The notes below the pieces were generated by a model. It worked only from the letters and a program-made list of their open reading frames with translations, ran no database searches and was not told the DNA's origin. Positions 62,457-64,000 of a stretch of DNA of 64,000 nucleotides are shown here, one piece after another (positions within the stretch are counted from its first letter, which is position 1; every line of letters begins with the position of its first letter). This DNA is from Pedobacter sp. AJM (GTDB lineage Bacteria; Bacteroidota; Bacteroidia; Sphingobacteriales; Sphingobacteriaceae). Both the position numbers and the translations under genes were made by a program. The stretch spans positions 124,001 to 188,000 of the forward strand of contig NZ_NHOT01000002.1 in NCBI RefSeq assembly GCF_002197755.1, written 5' to 3'.

Positions 62457-64000
62457 TTAAGCCGGAATTTTTCTAGGCACTTCCCTATCCCAGAATCTGT
62501 GCATCGCAATCATTTGCGCAAACAGATCTGTTAAAGCATAAAGATCATCGGATACGATAATACCTTCCCTAAGTACGGTTTCAGCGGAATATTCTGCCGG
62601 AAGTTTTTTATGGAAATAACCAGCCTCCAATACTTGAATGGCAGCAGCATCAGCAGCAATCGCCTTGCAATGCTTAAAGGCTTCATTCAGGAAATGTACC
62701 GCATTGGCTTCAGCTTCTAAACTGGCTACACTGTTGGTTCCTCCCGGAACATACACGGCATCATAAAGTACAGATGCAGCAGTTAGAAAACTTTCATCTA
62801 CCTGGATATGCTGATCTTCTGCTGAAATAATGTCACCCAATTTAGGCCCAATAATATGAACCACTGCGCCCTTAGCAACCAGTGCATCTTTCACGGTACT
62901 TAATGATTTTCCATCAACTCCATCTGCAGCCAGGATAGCAATTTTTCTGGTTACAATAGAATCCTTGATGGTATTGGCCATGCTTAAAGCTTCTGACTTA
63001 GCCAATGAACCTTCTTTTTTCTCAGATGCATAATCTTCAGGATCAGCATCTGCAGGAACACTTCCATTGATTTCGGCAATTGGAATCTCAGGCACATGTA
63101 AACCTAGCGAATAGGCAACTGCAGCAGCCAGACCTTTATCAATGTGTGCTAAAACCCCCAGCATACGCTCACGGATAGGTACCATTTTCACCTTACCCAA
63201 CTCAAAACAAAGGGCGTCAATCAAGTGATTTTTTTCAGGGTCAGACTGGCTATCGAAAAATAATTTTGCCTGAGAAAAATGATCGAAGAAACTTTTGCTT
63301 CTGGCCCGTATCTTTCTGGCATCGATGCGTTCATTATAACTGGTAAAACCTCCATTTGCAGCAGCAGTTTGCTGTGGATCATTTGCCGCAATGGCATTTG
63401 GTCCGTAACTGGTTTTGCCACGATTAATGGTCTGGCGCATGTAGCCATCACGCTGGTTATTATGTACTGCTATCACCGGACGGTTAATCGGGATTTCATG
63501 AAAATTTGGTCCGCCCAAGCGGATCAATTGCGTATCGGTATAAGAAAATAATCTGCCTTGCAACAGGGGATCATTGGTAAAATCAATTCCGGGAACGACG
63601 TGACCAATATGATAGGCCACCTGTTCTGTTTCTGAAAAGAAATTATCGGGATTGCGGTTCAATGTCATTTTACCGATTCTTTGCACAGGAACCAACTCTT
63701 CCGGTATCAATTTCGTAGAATCTAACAGGTCAAATTCAAATTTAAATTCATCTTCTTCCGGTATAATCTGAACACCCAATTCCCATTCCGGAAAAGCACC
63801 GGCTTCAATGGCATCCCAAAGATCTCTTCTATGAAAATCAGGATCTTTTCCGGAGATATTCTGGGCTTCATCCCAGGCTACTGCATGCACGCCCAAGAGA
63901 GGTTTCCAATGAAATTTAACAAAACTCGCTACGCCGGAAGCATTCACGAACCTGAAAGTATGCACGCCAAAGCCTTCCATCATACGGTAACTTCTGGGTA
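62457..64000 (-). CDS. katE: Catalase HPII-type, large subunit (5' end off window)
   Basis: Haem catalase that breaks down hydrogen peroxide in the cytoplasm. The first ATG in view is not the start: in-frame codons before it read PRSYR, giving PRSYRMMEGFGVHTF, an internal catalase block. Following parts include VAYHIGHVVPGIDFTNDPL and RLFSYTDTQLIRLGGPNF with the haem-ligand Tyr. The C-terminal 150 residues (about 330-508 of the part in view) form the extra DJ-1/GATase1-like domain of large catalases (VTRKIAILAADGVDG). The N-terminus with the catalytic His lies past base 64000. Confidence 0.95.
   Translation of the reverse strand, partial: PRSYRMMEGFGVHTFRFVNASGVASFVKFHWKPLLGVHAVAWDEAQNISGKDPDFHRRDLWDAIEAGAFPEWELGVQIIPEEDEFKFEFDLLDSTKLIPEELVPVQRIGKMTLNRNPDNFFSETEQVAYHIGHVVPGIDFTNDPLLQGRLFSYTDTQLIRLGGPNFHEIPINRPVIAVHNNQRDGYMRQTINRGKTSYGPNAIAANDPQQTAAANGGFTSYNERIDARKIRARSKSFFDHFSQAKLFFDSQSDPEKNHLIDALCFELGKVKMVPIRERMLGVLAHIDKGLAAAVAYSLGLHVPEIPIAEINGSVPADADPEDYASEKKEGSLAKSEALSMANTIKDSIVTRKIAILAADGVDGKSLSTVKDALVAKGAVVHIIGPKLGDIISAEDQHIQVDESFLTAASVLYDAVYVPGGTNSVASLEAEANAVHFLNEAFKHCKAIAADAAAIQVLEAGYFHKKLPAEYSAETVLREGIIVSDDLYALTDLFAQMIAMHRFWDREVPRKIPA

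Overview
The window looks like a chromosomal segment of a Bacteroidota bacterium of the Sphingobacteriaceae type, most like Pedobacter (inferred from gene content, not from a search). The reasons are an AT-leaning composition, an mraZ-rsmH-ftsL-ftsI division cluster with a Bacteroidota-type FtsL, exported GH3 enzymes beside a TonB-dependent receptor, a Nudix-winged-helix regulator, TAnnTTTG-type promoter boxes, and an exosortase-linked exopolysaccharide locus. No tRNA, rRNA, CRISPR array, transposase or phage gene was seen.

Layout. 1-3069 (minus) is the start of the division and cell-wall cluster, with a three-repeat MraZ box upstream of mraZ. 3747-5381 (minus) is a GNAT acetyltransferase and phosphoglycerate kinase pair. 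5639-13634 (minus) is a sugar-use operon: TonB-dependent receptor, GH3, esterase, GH3. It faces a Nudix-type regulator (13813-14547, plus) across a 21-bp palindrome. GAPDH follows (14617-15615, minus). 15701-18053 (minus) holds a WecA/MraY-type initiating transferase, a GT2 glycosyltransferase and a small secreted protein with a C-terminal sorting tail. 18230-20238 (minus) holds a haem-motif lipoprotein, a metzincin-like protease and an S24-type regulator. 20349-22326 (plus) is an unknown protein plus a HEPN-domain protein. 22351-23677 (minus) holds two more small secreted proteins with the same kind of tail.

24242-57581 (plus) is one very long exopolysaccharide locus of about 30 genes: Wza-like export lipoprotein, Wzc-like tyrosine autokinase, UpxY-like NusG paralogue, asparagine synthetase-like enzyme, Wzm/Wzt ABC exporter, about 17 glycosyltransferases or likely glycosyltransferases (including a GT11 fucosyltransferase), two FkbM methyltransferases, a Wzy-like membrane protein, an exosortase and a WcaF-like acetyltransferase. 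It ends at a strong terminator (57607-57628). Many of its genes overlap by 4-30 bp, and ten of thirty appear to start with TTG or GTG.

57897-64000 holds an ECF sigma factor, a small unknown protein, two convergent L,D-transpeptidase-family genes, a tandem pair of tiny lysine-rich secreted proteins, another small unknown protein, and a large HPII-type catalase cut by the window edge.

The most interesting system is the exosortase/short C-terminal tail pathway. One exosortase (56419-57003) lies at the end of the polysaccharide locus, and three small cysteine-containing secreted proteins (17679, 22351, 23051) end in [P/N]-[I/L]-D-D, a hydrophobic stretch and a basic end. The simple model is that the exosortase cleaves these tails and may transfer the proteins to, or release them with, the polysaccharide made by the adjacent genes. 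I believe this corresponds to the exosortase Y / PID-CTERM class, but that assignment is from memory and unverified.
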